Source: Halospina sp040196175 (GTDB taxonomy: Bacteria > Pseudomonadota > Gammaproteobacteria > Pseudomonadales > Oleiphilaceae). Taken from it: a stretch of DNA of 64,000 nucleotides. Location of the stretch: positions 62,001 to 126,000 of the forward strand of contig NZ_JBEFNF010000004.1 of NCBI RefSeq assembly GCF_040196175.1, given 5' to 3'. Both the position numbers and the translations under genes were made by a program. Below are positions 26,181-35,322 of this stretch, in pieces (the stretch's first letter is position 1; each line of letters opens with the position of its first letter). The notes under the pieces are model-generated. The model made no database searches and was not told the DNA's origin. It worked only from the letters and a program-made list of their open reading frames with translations.

Positions 26181-29006
26181 CAGCTCATGCCAGTGGGTCT
26201 GCTCACACCAGCGCATCAGCCGGTCCATAGCGGCCATCAGGCGTTCCACGGCGGTGTCCAGGCCCTCTGAACCGTTTTTGAGGCGGGTTTCCAGATCCGC
26301 TGCGCAGTCGCCCAGTTCCGGTACGCTGGTGTAGCGGGTAGCGCCATGCAGTCGGTGTACCCGCTCAAGCAGGGCAGCCAGGTCGCCGTCCCGGTAAACA
26401 TCAGCAATGGCTTTGCGATCCTCTTCCACGTGATCCAGAAGCATGCTCAGCATCTCTTCAGCCAGATCGGGTTTGCCATTGGCCAACCTCAGACAGTCTT
26501 TTGGATTTACAACCGGGTGCTGACGGCCCCGTGATGAGGGTCTGACCGGCTCGGGTTCCGGGGGTTGGACCTGCTGCCCTTCGGCCGTCTGCACGTTGAG
26601 CCCAAGATGACGCTGCAGGGTGTGGGCGATCAGGGTTGGTGTGATGGGCTTAGTCAGGTAGCCGTCAAAACCGGCCGTCAGAAGCTGTTCGCGCTCTTCG
26701 GTGAGGGCATGGGCCGTGAGGGCGATCACGGGCACGCGACTGTTGGCTCCTTCGAGCCGGCGGATGCGGGCGGTGGCGTCGGTACCATCCATGCCAGGCA
26801 TCTGTACGTCCATCAGAACCAGATCGAAGCTCTCCTTCTGGAGTCTCTGGAGAGCCTCATAGCCGCTGCTGACATCATCCACATGGAGATCGAACTCGCG
26901 TAACAGGGTAGTTACCAGCTTCAGGTTGGCCTCGTTGTCATCCACGGCCAGCACGCGTGCTTTCACCGTTGGCGTATCTGCTGTCGGCAGCGGGGCGGGC
27001 GCCGGCGGATGCTGTTGCTCCGAGGGATCGCGGGTGCCCTGGATCAGTTGTCTGAGGCGCTGGTGGAAGAGAGTGCGCCGCACCGGTTTGGTCATGTGAC
27101 CTGAGGCCATGGTCACCAATGGGCTGGTGTCCTCGTTCAGCGTTGGCGTGAGCAGCAGTACCCGGCAGTCGCATTCGTATTCCAGAGCGCGGATCAGTTC
27201 CCGGTGCTGGTTGGAGTGCAGCAGGTGGCGCGCGACCCCCAGTACCACCAACGCGAAGCCGTGGCCGGCCACCTGGGCGGACTGGACCTTCTCCATCAGT
27301 GTTTGCGGGGTGGCGGCGTGGTTCACGCTCAGACCGGCTTCGCGCATCAGGTTGGTCACTGCCAGCTCTGAGGTTTCCTGGTATTCAAGATAGAGCACAG
27401 ATTCGCCCTGGAGGGGTGTCTCAGCAGCGGCCTCCGGTGCGCCTGAGGTTTCCAGTGGCAGGCTGAACCAGAAGCTGGAGCCGCGGCCCAGTTCACTGTC
27501 CACCCCAATCTCGCCGCCCATCTCTTCAACCAGGCGGCGCGAGATCACCAGTCCGAGGCCGGTGCCCCCATACTGACGGGCGGTGGAGGCATCCGCCTGG
27601 TTGAAGGCATTGAAGATACTCTGCTTCTGGGATTCCGACAGGCCAACGCCAGTGTCCGTAATGCTGATCCGGATGCGTTCGTCATCCGGATCATCCTCGT
27701 CGAGCATCACGCGCACCACCACCTCACCGTGCTGGGTGAACTTGATGGCGTTGTTCACGAGGTTGGTCAGCACCTGTTTGATGCGCAGCGGATCGCCCAT
27801 GAAAGCGTCGGGTACATCGGAGTAGATCAACGGCACCAGATCCAGGTTTTTGCCGTGGGCTGCGGGGGCGAGCATGATCAGCACTTCCTCCACGGTTTCA
27901 CGCAGATGGAAGGGGGTGCGATCCAGAACCAGCTTGCCGGCCTCAATCTTTGAGAAATCCAGGATGTCGTTGATGATGGTGAGCAGGATCTCGGAGGATT
28001 TGCGAATGGTGCTGAGGTGGTCCCGTTGCTGTGCTGAGGCCGGTGCCTTCAGCAGCAGATCCGTGAAGCCGATGATGCCGTTGAGCGGGGTTCGGATCTC
28101 GTGGCTCATGTTCGCCAGGAACTCCGATTTGATCCGGCTGGCTTCCAGCGCCTGCTTGCGGGCGAGATCCAGCTCAATGTTCTGGACCTCAATGGTTTCC
28201 AGGGTTTCGCGCAGATCCTCCGTTGCCTGATCCACATTCTGCTGCATCTCATCCTGGGCCTGCTGGAGGCTCTCGGCCATGGCATTGAGCCCCGAGGCCA
28301 GTTCCTCCAGCTCCGGGCTCGCTGTCATCTCCACGCGCGTGTCGAGATTGCCCTCACGCAGTCGGCTGATGGCGCGGGTTAGTTCGTAGATGGGATCGGT
28401 TACTGAGCGGCTCAGGTGGATGGCGATCAGGGTATTGAGGAATAGGCCGCCACCGATCAGAAGCAGACTCACCAGTAGTGCTTCATACTGCTGTTTCTGG
28501 GTGGTGGCATGAGAAAGCTCAACGCTGGCCCAGCCCAGGGGCTGCTCTCCGGCAGTTGCCTCGTTGCGCGAGCGGTTCATGTCGAGAAGGCCATCGATCA
28601 TCAGATCCTGAGGGTAGATGGGGGCGATGAAGAGTGAGGCGTCCTTGCCGGTGTGAGCCTGGGGGGTGGTCACATCCTGAATCAGCTCGGGGCCATCAAC
28701 GCGTTCTCTGGGACCCGTTTGCACCAGCTGCTGTCCCTCGCTGTCATAGATGGTGATGGCGCGGACGTCGTCTTCTTCCAGCATGGAGCTGGCAATGCCG
28801 AAAAGCAGGTTGCGGTTGCCTGTGAAGGCGCCGTATTCGGAGGCGGAAGCCAGCTGGCGGCTGAGCGACATGCCCCGTTCCTCAAGCATGCGCGACAGGT
28901 TGCTGACTGAGCTGTGAGTGAAGTACACCCCGACGATCACGATCAGTACCATCGTGGGAATGAGGGACAGAAAGAAGACCTTTTTCTGGACGCCCCAGCG
29001 GCGCAT
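26160..29006 (-). CDS. barA: Hybrid sensor histidine kinase BarA/GacS
   Basis: Membrane hybrid kinase of the Gac/Rsm cascade, which through UvrY/GacA drives CsrA-sequestering small RNAs; 948 aa. In order: TM1 about 9-30, a periplasmic domain to about 175, TM2 about 177-197, HAMP, a short coiled coil, HisKA with H302 (ANMSHEIRTPLNGIIG), ATPase (LVNNAIKF, DTGVGLS, GGTGLGLVIS), a degenerate receiver about 535-655, an intact receiver with D733 (VLMDVQMPGMDG) and a C-terminal HPt with H887 (RLHGATRY). The neighbours cysM-rlmD-relA-mazG are the same as beside gacS in Pseudomonas. Confidence 0.94.
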   Translation of the reverse strand: MRRWGVQKKVFFLSLIPTMVLIVIVGVYFTHSSVSNLSRMLEERGMSLSRQLASASEYGAFTGNRNLLFGIASSMLEEDDVRAITIYDSEGQQLVQTGPRERVDGPELIQDVTTPQAHTGKDASLFIAPIYPQDLMIDGLLDMNRSRNEATAGEQPLGWASVELSHATTQKQQYEALLVSLLLIGGGLFLNTLIAIHLSRSVTDPIYELTRAISRLREGNLDTRVEMTASPELEELASGLNAMAESLQQAQDEMQQNVDQATEDLRETLETIEVQNIELDLARKQALEASRIKSEFLANMSHEIRTPLNGIIGFTDLLLKAPASAQQRDHLSTIRKSSEILLTIINDILDFSKIEAGKLVLDRTPFHLRETVEEVLIMLAPAAHGKNLDLVPLIYSDVPDAFMGDPLRIKQVLTNLVNNAIKFTQHGEVVVRVMLDEDDPDDERIRISITDTGVGLSESQKQSIFNAFNQADASTARQYGGTGLGLVISRRLVEEMGGEIGVDSELGRGSSFWFSLPLETSGAPEAAAETPLQGESVLYLEYQETSELAVTNLMREAGLSVNHAATPQTLMEKVQSAQVAGHGFALVVLGVARHLLHSNQHRELIRALEYECDCRVLLLTPTLNEDTSPLVTMASGHMTKPVRRTLFHQRLRQLIQGTRDPSEQQHPPAPAPLPTADTPTVKARVLAVDDNEANLKLVTTLLREFDLHVDDVSSGYEALQRLQKESFDLVLMDVQMPGMDGTDATARIRRLEGANSRVPVIALTAHALTEEREQLLTAGFDGYLTKPITPTLIAHTLQRHLGLNVQTAEGQQVQPPEPEPVRPSSRGRQHPVVNPKDCLRLANGKPDLAEEMLSMLLDHVEEDRKAIADVYRDGDLAALLERVHRLHGATRYTSVPELGDCAADLETRLKNGSEGLDTAVERLMAAMDRLMRWCEQTHWHELLHDADA

Positions 29007-29146
29007 CAGTGATCCTGTTGCATGATTTGGATGGTCCCGGAGTGGTTGGGCACGGCCCCGGATCGGCGTATCATGGGCGCTAATCTAACACATGCGTGTA
29101 CTGGCACGCGTTGCCGGTGTCACAGGGTTTAGGAGTCTTTTCTGCC

Positions 29147-30040
29147 ATGGCCTATGCGACCATTGAGAATTATGTGGGCAACACGCCACTGGTGCGCCTA
29201 CAGCGGTTACCGGGTAACACCAGCAATACCATCCTGGTAAAGCTGGAAGGCAACAATCCGGCGGGGTCCGTCAAGGACAGGCCAGCGCTTAGTATGGTCA
29301 GCGAGGCCGAGAAGCGCGGTGATATCCAGCCCGGGGATACCCTGATTGAGGCGACCAGCGGTAACACCGGGATCGCGCTGGCCATGGCAGCAGCCATCAA
29401 GGGCTACCGCATGATTCTGATCATGCCGGAGAACGCCAGCGAGGAACGTCGTGCCTCCATGCGCGCCTATGGTGCTGAGATCATCAGCGTCTCGCGTGAG
29501 GCCGGCATGGAGGGGGCACGGGATCTGGCGCAGAACATGGCGGCCAATAACGAAGGCCTCATTCTGGACCAGTTCGCCAACCCGGATAATCCACTGTCGC
29601 ATTACAAGGGAACGGCGCCCGAGATCTGGCGGGATACGGGCGGGGCTGTCACGCACTTTATCTGCTCGATGGGAACCACCGGTACCATTATGGGCTGCTC
29701 CCGGTACTTTCGGGAGCAGAGTCCTGATACTGAACTGATCGGGCTGCAGCCCGGCGAGGGTGCGGCTATCCCCGGCATCCGCCGCTGGCCGCCTGAGTAT
29801 CTGCCCGGCATTTTCAATGCCAGTGCCGTGGACCGGACCATGGAAATGGGTCAGCAGGAAGCGGAAGACACTATGCGCGCGTTGGCCGCGAAGGAGGGAA
29901 TTTTCTGTGGTGTTTCCTCTGGTGGCTGCGTGGCTGGAGCCCTCCGCCTGTCTGAAGAGGTTGAAAATGCCACTATCGTGGCCATTATCTGTGACCGGGG
30001 CGACCGCTACCTTTCCACCGGTGTGTTCTCCAGCCAGTAA
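29147..30040 (+). CDS. cysM: Cysteine synthase B
   Basis: PLP-dependent O-acetylserine (thiosulfate) sulfhydrylase, 297 aa. ATG 29147 (MAYATIENYVGNTPLVRLQR) follows AGGAG; the open frame extends to 29096. PLP lysine K43 is in NPAGSVKDRPAL, the phosphate/substrate loop is EATSGNTGIAL, and the CysM-type region RDTGGAVTHFICSMGTTGTI is present. The moderate length and the CysM-like SERRASMRAYGAEI region favour CysM over CysK. It is divergent from barA. Confidence 0.94.
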   Translation: MAYATIENYVGNTPLVRLQRLPGNTSNTILVKLEGNNPAGSVKDRPALSMVSEAEKRGDIQPGDTLIEATSGNTGIALAMAAAIKGYRMILIMPENASEERRASMRAYGAEIISVSREAGMEGARDLAQNMAANNEGLILDQFANPDNPLSHYKGTAPEIWRDTGGAVTHFICSMGTTGTIMGCSRYFREQSPDTELIGLQPGEGAAIPGIRRWPPEYLPGIFNASAVDRTMEMGQQEAEDTMRALAAKEGIFCGVSSGGCVAGALRLSEEVENATIVAIICDRGDRYLSTGVFSSQ

Positions 30041-30085
30041 GTCAGCAGGCCCAGCAGCCATTCCACCTCCAACAGAGTACCCAGC

Positions 30086-31435
30086 ATGAGCCGACGCCGC
30101 CGAGGTCCGCGCATCCCCGCAGAACCGATCAGTATCGAGATTGAAAGCCTCAGCCATGACGGGCGCGGTGTGGCCCGGATCGAGGGCAAGGCCGCCTTCG
30201 TGGATGGTGCCCTGCCAGGTGAGCAGGTTCAGGCACGATTTCTGGATCGGCGCCGGCGCTTTGATGCCCTTAGGGCTCTGGAGGTGGAAGCCAATCCAGC
30301 GCCCGATAGGGTTACGCCGCCTTGCCCTCATGCGGGCCTTTGCGGGGGGTGCAGCCTGCAGCATCTGGACCCGGAAGCACAGATCCGCCTCAAGGCGGCA
30401 ACGCTTGCCGAGCAGTTTACCCACTTTGGCGGAATTGAGCCGGAACAATGGGCTGCTCCTCTGGCGGGTGAGACCCTGGGATACCGGCGGAAGGCGCGCC
30501 TGGGTGTGCGCTATGTCACCAAACGTGATGAGGTGCTGGTCGGCTTTCGTGAGAAGGGCAGCAGCTTTATTACCGCCATCAATGACTGCGCGGTTCTAGA
30601 TCCGCGCGTTGGCCAGCGCATCGAGGCGCTGAAGACACTGATCGCCGGCCTGTCCGTCTATAACCGTTTGGCCCAGATCGAGGTGGCCTGTGGTGATGAT
30701 GACGCGGCGCTGGTGCTGCGCCACCTGGATCCGCTGACCCCGGAAGATGAGGCCACTCTGGACGAATTTGGCCGCACTCACGGCCTCCAGATCTACCTCC
30801 AGCCCAAGGGCCCAGACACGGTACACCGGCTTTGGCCAGCACCAGGTAATGGGCCGGATCGCCTGTTTTATCGCTTGTCCGATTGGAATCTGACCCTGGC
30901 GTTTCACCCCATGGATTTCACCCAGGTCAATGCCGACATCAATCAGCGTATGATCAGCCAGGCTCTGGCATGGCTGGCGCCGAAGCCTCATCATCGGGTG
31001 CTGGACCTGTTCTGCGGTCTGGGCAATTTCTCGCTGCCACTGGCACGGCAGGCTGGTGAAGTGGTCGGAGTTGAGGGCGAGGAGGCGCTGGTCCAGCGCG
31101 GGCGCGAGAACGCCGAACGCAACGGCCTGGATAACGTGATCTTCCGGGCAACGGATCTGCAACAGGATTTCACTGCTGAATCCTGGGCAGCGGAAGGTTT
31201 TGATCGCGTTGTGATTGATCCGCCGCGGTCCGGAGCGGAAGATGTGGTTCGCCATCTTTCCAGCGCTGGTGTTGAGCGCATTGTCTATGTGTCCTGCAAT
31301 CCAGCGACTCTGGCCCGGGATGCCGGTATCCTCGTAGCCAATGGCTATCGGCTGGTGCGGGCCGGGGTTATGGACATGTTCCCGCACACCGCTCATGTGG
31401 AATCCATGGCGCTGTTCGAGCGGGAGTCACACTGA
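30086..31435 (+). CDS. rlmD: 23S rRNA (uracil-1939-C5)-methyltransferase RlmD
   Basis: Fe-S-containing SAM methyltransferase making m5U1939, 449 aa. An N-terminal TRAM domain (IEIESLSHDGRGVARIEGKA) is followed by the iron-sulfur cysteines CPHAGLCGGCSLQHL, the SAM motif VLDLFCGLGNFSLPLA, the DPPRSGAE motif and the catalytic Cys in YVSCNPATLARD. relA starts on its stop codon (TGATG-type overlap). Confidence 0.96.
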   Translation: MSRRRRGPRIPAEPISIEIESLSHDGRGVARIEGKAAFVDGALPGEQVQARFLDRRRRFDALRALEVEANPAPDRVTPPCPHAGLCGGCSLQHLDPEAQIRLKAATLAEQFTHFGGIEPEQWAAPLAGETLGYRRKARLGVRYVTKRDEVLVGFREKGSSFITAINDCAVLDPRVGQRIEALKTLIAGLSVYNRLAQIEVACGDDDAALVLRHLDPLTPEDEATLDEFGRTHGLQIYLQPKGPDTVHRLWPAPGNGPDRLFYRLSDWNLTLAFHPMDFTQVNADINQRMISQALAWLAPKPHHRVLDLFCGLGNFSLPLARQAGEVVGVEGEEALVQRGRENAERNGLDNVIFRATDLQQDFTAESWAAEGFDRVVIDPPRSGAEDVVRHLSSAGVERIVYVSCNPATLARDAGILVANGYRLVRAGVMDMFPHTAHVESMALFERESH

Positions 31436-33675
31436 TGGTCAAGGTCCGCGAGAACCACGCCAGTACGGCGGATGGCGGTGTGGACATCCGCGCCTGGGTG
31501 GATTATATCCATGCCCAGCATCCGTTAGAGGATCGTGAGGCCCTGATCAAGGCCTGCCGACGCAGTCTTGCCATTGACCGCAAAGCGGTGCGCGAGGACC
31601 GGCTCTGGGCGCCGGGGGCCAGCAGTTTCCTCACCGGTCTTGAAATGGCCCAGATCCTGACGGAATTGCGCCTTGACCAGGAAACGCTGGTGGCTGCGGT
31701 GTTATATCGGGCCGTGCGTGAGGAGCGCATGACTCTGGAGGCGGTGCGCTCCGAGTTTGGTGACGTCATCGCCCAACTGATCGATGGCGTGCTCCAGATG
31801 GCCGCCATTTCCACGCTTCACCGCCCGCTTAAAGGGAATGTCCTGGGCCAGGCCCAGGGGCAACACGACAACATCCGCCGCATGCTGGTGACGATGGTGG
31901 ACGATGTGCGCGTGGCCCTGATAAAGCTGGCTGAACGGACCTGCGCGATCCGCGCGGTCAAGGATGCGCCGCCGGAAAAACGCCTGCGAGTGGCCCGCGA
32001 GGTTTTCGACATCTACGCGCCTTTGGCGCACCGGCTTGGCATCGGCCATATCAAGTGGGAGCTGGAGGATCTGTCCTTCCGTTATCTGCATGAATCCGCC
32101 TACAAGAAGATCGCCAAGCTGCTGGATGAAAAGCGGGTTGATCGTGATGCTCACGTCCGGCGCGTGGCGCAGACCCTTAAGGAGTCTCTGGGGGAAGCGG
32201 GTATTGAGGCTGAAGTGGCCGGGCGTGCCAAGCATATCTACAGCATATGGCGAAAGATGCGGCGCAAGGGCATCGACTTCTCGGAAGTCTACGACATTCG
32301 GGCGCTGCGGGTACTGGTACCGCAAGTTCGTGACTGCTACGCGGCCATTGGCGTGGTGCACGGGATCTGGCGCCATATCCCCCATGAGTTTGATGATTAC
32401 ATTGCCAACCCCAAGGAGAACGGCTACCAATCCCTGCACACCGCGGTGGTCGGGCCCGAAGGTAAGACCATGGAGGTCCAGATCCGCACCCATGACATGC
32501 ACGAGGATGCTGAACTGGGCGTATGCGCGCACTGGCGCTACAAGGGCACCGACAACGGCGGCGCCGAAGCCGCCTATGAGGCCAAGATCAACTGGCTGCG
32601 CCAGGTCATTGACTGGCAGGAGGAGCTGGGCGACACCGAGAGCCTGGTGGCGCAGCTGCGCAGCGACGTGGGCAGCGACCGTATCTATGTGTTTACCCCC
32701 GAGGGCCACGTGGTGGATATACCCCGTGGCGCCACGCCTCTGGATTTCGCCTACAAGGTGCACACTGAAGTGGGCCATGCCTGCCGTGGCGCCAAGGTCA
32801 ATGGGCGTATCGTACCTCTGACTTATACTCTGCACACCGGTGAGCAGGTGACCATACTGCGCGGCAACGAAGCCGCGCCGAGCCGGGACTGGCTCAACCC
32901 TGGTCTGGGGTATATCCAGACCTCGCGGGCCCGCGCCAAGGTGACCCGCTGGTTCAAGATGCAGGACCGGGAACAGAATATTGCCGACGGCAAGGCGGTT
33001 CTGGAGGATGAATTGGGGCGCCTGTCGCTGCGGGATCTGGATCTGAACGCGCTGGCGCGTAAGGTCAACCACAGTTCGGCCAATGACATGTACGCGGCTA
33101 TCGGGGCGGGTGATCTCAAGCCTGCTCAGGTTGTCAAGACCGCTCAGCGGGTGCTTGAGCCGAGCGAGCGGCAGCTCGACCTGCGGTTTGCGCGCGGGCG
33201 CAGCGAACAGGGCAAGAAAGACCCGGATATCCACATTCAGGGCGTTGGCAACCTCAAGACCAGCATTGCCCAGTGTTGCAGTCCCGTTCCTGGCGATCCC
33301 ATTGTTGGTTACATTACGGTTGGTCGGGGTGTATCCGTGCACCGCGATGACTGCATGAACCTGTTGCAGCTGCGTGAGCAGGAAGCCAACCGCATCATCG
33401 AGGTGGACTGGGGACCGGAACCTGAGGCGCGCTACTCTGTGACCATTGATATCGAGGCCTATGACCGAGCGGGGCTACTGAGTGATATCACCTCGGTACT
33501 GGCCAATCGCAGGCTTAACGTGCTGTCCATGCAGACCGAGTCCCACAGCGACAGTCACATGGCCAGCATGACACTGACGGTGGAGATTGGTGACATCGAT
33601 CAGCTGTCGCGTCTGCTGGCCTCCATTCGCCAGCTGCCGAACGTCATGGATGTGCACCGGCATCGTGAAGCCTGA
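31435..33675 (+). CDS. relA: GTP pyrophosphokinase RelA
   Basis: Ribosome-associated (p)ppGpp synthetase of the stringent response, 746 aa. The N-terminal hydrolase-like domain is degenerate: where SpoT/Rel has HD and ED, this protein reads AAVLYRAVREERMT, so hydrolysis should be absent, as in other RelA proteins. The synthetase domain has YDIRALRVLVP, HEFDDYIANPKENGYQSLHT and MEVQIRTHDMHEDAELG. TGS (RIYVFTPEGHVVDIPRGATP), helical, zinc-finger-like (SIAQCCSPVPGDPI) and C-terminal ACT domains follow. Confidence 0.97.
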   Translation: MVKVRENHASTADGGVDIRAWVDYIHAQHPLEDREALIKACRRSLAIDRKAVREDRLWAPGASSFLTGLEMAQILTELRLDQETLVAAVLYRAVREERMTLEAVRSEFGDVIAQLIDGVLQMAAISTLHRPLKGNVLGQAQGQHDNIRRMLVTMVDDVRVALIKLAERTCAIRAVKDAPPEKRLRVAREVFDIYAPLAHRLGIGHIKWELEDLSFRYLHESAYKKIAKLLDEKRVDRDAHVRRVAQTLKESLGEAGIEAEVAGRAKHIYSIWRKMRRKGIDFSEVYDIRALRVLVPQVRDCYAAIGVVHGIWRHIPHEFDDYIANPKENGYQSLHTAVVGPEGKTMEVQIRTHDMHEDAELGVCAHWRYKGTDNGGAEAAYEAKINWLRQVIDWQEELGDTESLVAQLRSDVGSDRIYVFTPEGHVVDIPRGATPLDFAYKVHTEVGHACRGAKVNGRIVPLTYTLHTGEQVTILRGNEAAPSRDWLNPGLGYIQTSRARAKVTRWFKMQDREQNIADGKAVLEDELGRLSLRDLDLNALARKVNHSSANDMYAAIGAGDLKPAQVVKTAQRVLEPSERQLDLRFARGRSEQGKKDPDIHIQGVGNLKTSIAQCCSPVPGDPIVGYITVGRGVSVHRDDCMNLLQLREQEANRIIEVDWGPEPEARYSVTIDIEAYDRAGLLSDITSVLANRRLNVLSMQTESHSDSHMASMTLTVEIGDIDQLSRLLASIRQLPNVMDVHRHREA

Positions 33676-33688
33676 TCGGAGTAAGCCA

Positions 33689-34537
33689 ATGAATGCACCC
33701 TATTCGATGGATGATCTGCTGACACTGATGGCGCGCCTCCGGGATCCGGAACAGGGCTGCCCCTGGGATCTGGAGCAGGACTTTCGCAGTATCGTTCCTC
33801 ATACCATCGAGGAAACCTATGAGGTGGCGGACGCCATTGAGCGCGGCGACTTTGACCACCTTCCGGATGAACTCGGGGATTTGTTGTTCCAGGTGGTGTT
33901 CTACGCCCAGCTGGCGCGGGAAGAAGGACGTTTCAGCTTCAGCGACCTGGTCGATGGTGTGACCCGCAAGATGATCCGCCGTCATCCGCACATCTTCCCG
34001 GACGGCACACTGGATAGCCAGCCCGGGGACGCCGACGGTATGACCGAAGCGGATGTGCGTGTGAGCTGGGATCGCATCAAGGACGCGGAAAAACGGGATC
34101 AGGGGGAACCGGAAACGCCGTCTAGTGTTCTGGACGATGTGACGCCCGGGCTTCCCGCTTTCCAGAGGGCGGCGAAACTGCAGAAACGCGCATCAAAGGT
34201 GGGGTTTGACTGGCCGGAAACCGCGAAGGTTTTCAGTAAGCTCCAGGAGGAAGCTGGCGAGCTGAAGGCGGCTTGGGAGGAGCGCGCCAGCCCGGAAGAG
34301 CGGGATGATGTGGAAGACGAGCTGGGCGATCTTTTGTTCGTGGCGGTGAACCTAAGCCGCTTCCTGGGAGTGGATGCCGAGCAGGCACTACGCCGTGCCA
34401 ATCTCAAGTTTGAACGTCGCTTCCGCTGTATGGAGCAGCAGCTGTGCAGTGAGGGAGAAGGGCTTGAGGGGCGCGACATCCAAGCTCTGGAAGCCGCCTG
34501 GCAAAAGGCGAAAAAGGCCTCTGACGCGGAAACCTGA
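33689..34537 (+). CDS. mazG: Nucleoside triphosphate pyrophosphohydrolase MazG
   Basis: Hydrolyses NTPs and dNTPs to NMP and PPi; linked to control of ppGpp and nucleotide quality. ATG 33689 after GGAG gives 282 aa; the longer frame from 33587 runs into relA. Two tandem MazG domains are visible, the first with CPWDLEQDFRSIVPHTIEET and LPDELGDLLFQVVFYAQLAR, the second with KLQEEAGELKAAWEER and VEDELGDLLFVAVNLSRFLG, carrying the EExxE and ExxD metal ligands. relA-mazG adjacency is conserved. Confidence 0.95.
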   Translation: MNAPYSMDDLLTLMARLRDPEQGCPWDLEQDFRSIVPHTIEETYEVADAIERGDFDHLPDELGDLLFQVVFYAQLAREEGRFSFSDLVDGVTRKMIRRHPHIFPDGTLDSQPGDADGMTEADVRVSWDRIKDAEKRDQGEPETPSSVLDDVTPGLPAFQRAAKLQKRASKVGFDWPETAKVFSKLQEEAGELKAAWEERASPEERDDVEDELGDLLFVAVNLSRFLGVDAEQALRRANLKFERRFRCMEQQLCSEGEGLEGRDIQALEAAWQKAKKASDAET

Positions 34538-34644
34538 AGTAACGGTCTGGTCAGCATACGTACAATCCATTACCGCATTCTTCTCTGTCCCTGCGCCGCA
34601 ATGGACTAAACTGTTGCGAAAAGGTGGCATCAACAGGAGGCATC

Positions 34645-34986
34645 ATGCGGCTTGGACAACTCGTCAATCACTGGGAACAGCATGCACGCGGCCGGCTGGC
34701 CGATGAAAAGGTGACAGTGCAACTCCCGGCTGAAGGCGAACAGCGGCTTGAGGCGTTGGCAAAGCAGTACCCGCTGAAGTCGCGCGAAGCCCTGCTGCGC
34801 GATCTTATTAATGCCGCTCTGACCGATCTTGAGGTTTGCTTTCCCTATCGGGAAGGAAACCGCGTGGTCGCTCGTGATGAGGACGGCTTCGAGGTCTATG
34901 AGGACGCAGGTATGACGCCGCGATTCCTCCATCTTTCCCGCAAGTACATGCAGCAGCTCAAGGGCAGCGCCTCACGCGTGGTGTGA
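34645..34986 (+). CDS. Small conserved protein with ribbon-helix-helix-like core (paralogue 1)
   Basis: Product of 113 aa, start ATG 34645 with AGGAGG upstream. The central part reads as a short strand (VTVQLPA), a helix (EQRLEALAKQYP), a turn and a second helix (SREALLRDLINAALTDLE), the order of a ribbon-helix-helix unit. A C-terminal part, FPYREGNRVVARDEDGFEVY followed by TPRFLHLSRKY, is absent from the neighbouring paralogue. Proteins like this occur in Pseudomonas and are sometimes labelled as pilus components, a label I see no support for. Function unknown. Confidence 0.75.
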   Translation: MRLGQLVNHWEQHARGRLADEKVTVQLPAEGEQRLEALAKQYPLKSREALLRDLINAALTDLEVCFPYREGNRVVARDEDGFEVYEDAGMTPRFLHLSRKYMQQLKGSASRVV

Positions 34987-35003
34987 GGGCACCGCCCTGC
35001 TGA

Positions 35004-35216
35004 CTACTTCCGTCGCCCTGACTCTGGAAGATCCGAAAGGGCGGCGTTGAGAAGATCCCGCAGCAGCTCCTCTTCCGAGTAATCAGGATAGAGTTCCGCC
35101 AGCGCACGTAGCCGCGCGGCGTCTTCCAGCGTGACGTTCACCTCGTATTCCTGCTTGCCGGTATTGGCTGTGCGTTCCCCGGTTTCCCACTGTTTTGGCA
35201 GATCCGCGATTTTCAT
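35004..35216 (-). CDS. Small protein with ribbon-helix-helix-like core (paralogue 2)
   Basis: Product of 70 aa, convergent with the gene at 34645 and ending 17 bases from it. Its core (YEVNVTLEDAARLRALAELYP, then SEEELLRDLLNAALSDLPE, given in parts) aligns with the other protein: LxALAxxYP, then a stretch of the form (E)xLLRDLxNAALxDL. Both also begin with an M-K/R-x-x-x-L-x-x-x-W-E pattern. It lacks the C-terminal segment of paralogue 1. Role unknown; the fold suggests DNA binding or dimerisation. Confidence 0.72.
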   Translation of the reverse strand: MKIADLPKQWETGERTANTGKQEYEVNVTLEDAARLRALAELYPDYSEEELLRDLLNAALSDLPESGRRK

Positions 35217-35322
35217 GGTATTGCGTTGCTCCGGTAATGTTGGGTCATACTAATGGCTTTCCGCTGGTTTAATCCTAGCATGGAGCCACCGGCATTGCCC
35301 GCAGCGAATGGGACCCGAATCA

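Noticed and set aside
31680..31760. RelA as damaged because HD motif is missing
   Set aside because: Loss of HD is normal for RelA, which synthesises but does not hydrolyse ppGpp.
34374..34706. 110-aa frame across the mazG 3' end and following gap
   Set aside because: Starts inside mazG in another frame; the real small gene with a good ribosome site begins at 34645 in a different frame.
34645..35216. Small paralogue pair as toxin-antitoxin system
   Set aside because: Both share the same fold-like core and neither resembles a toxin; they are convergent, not an operon.
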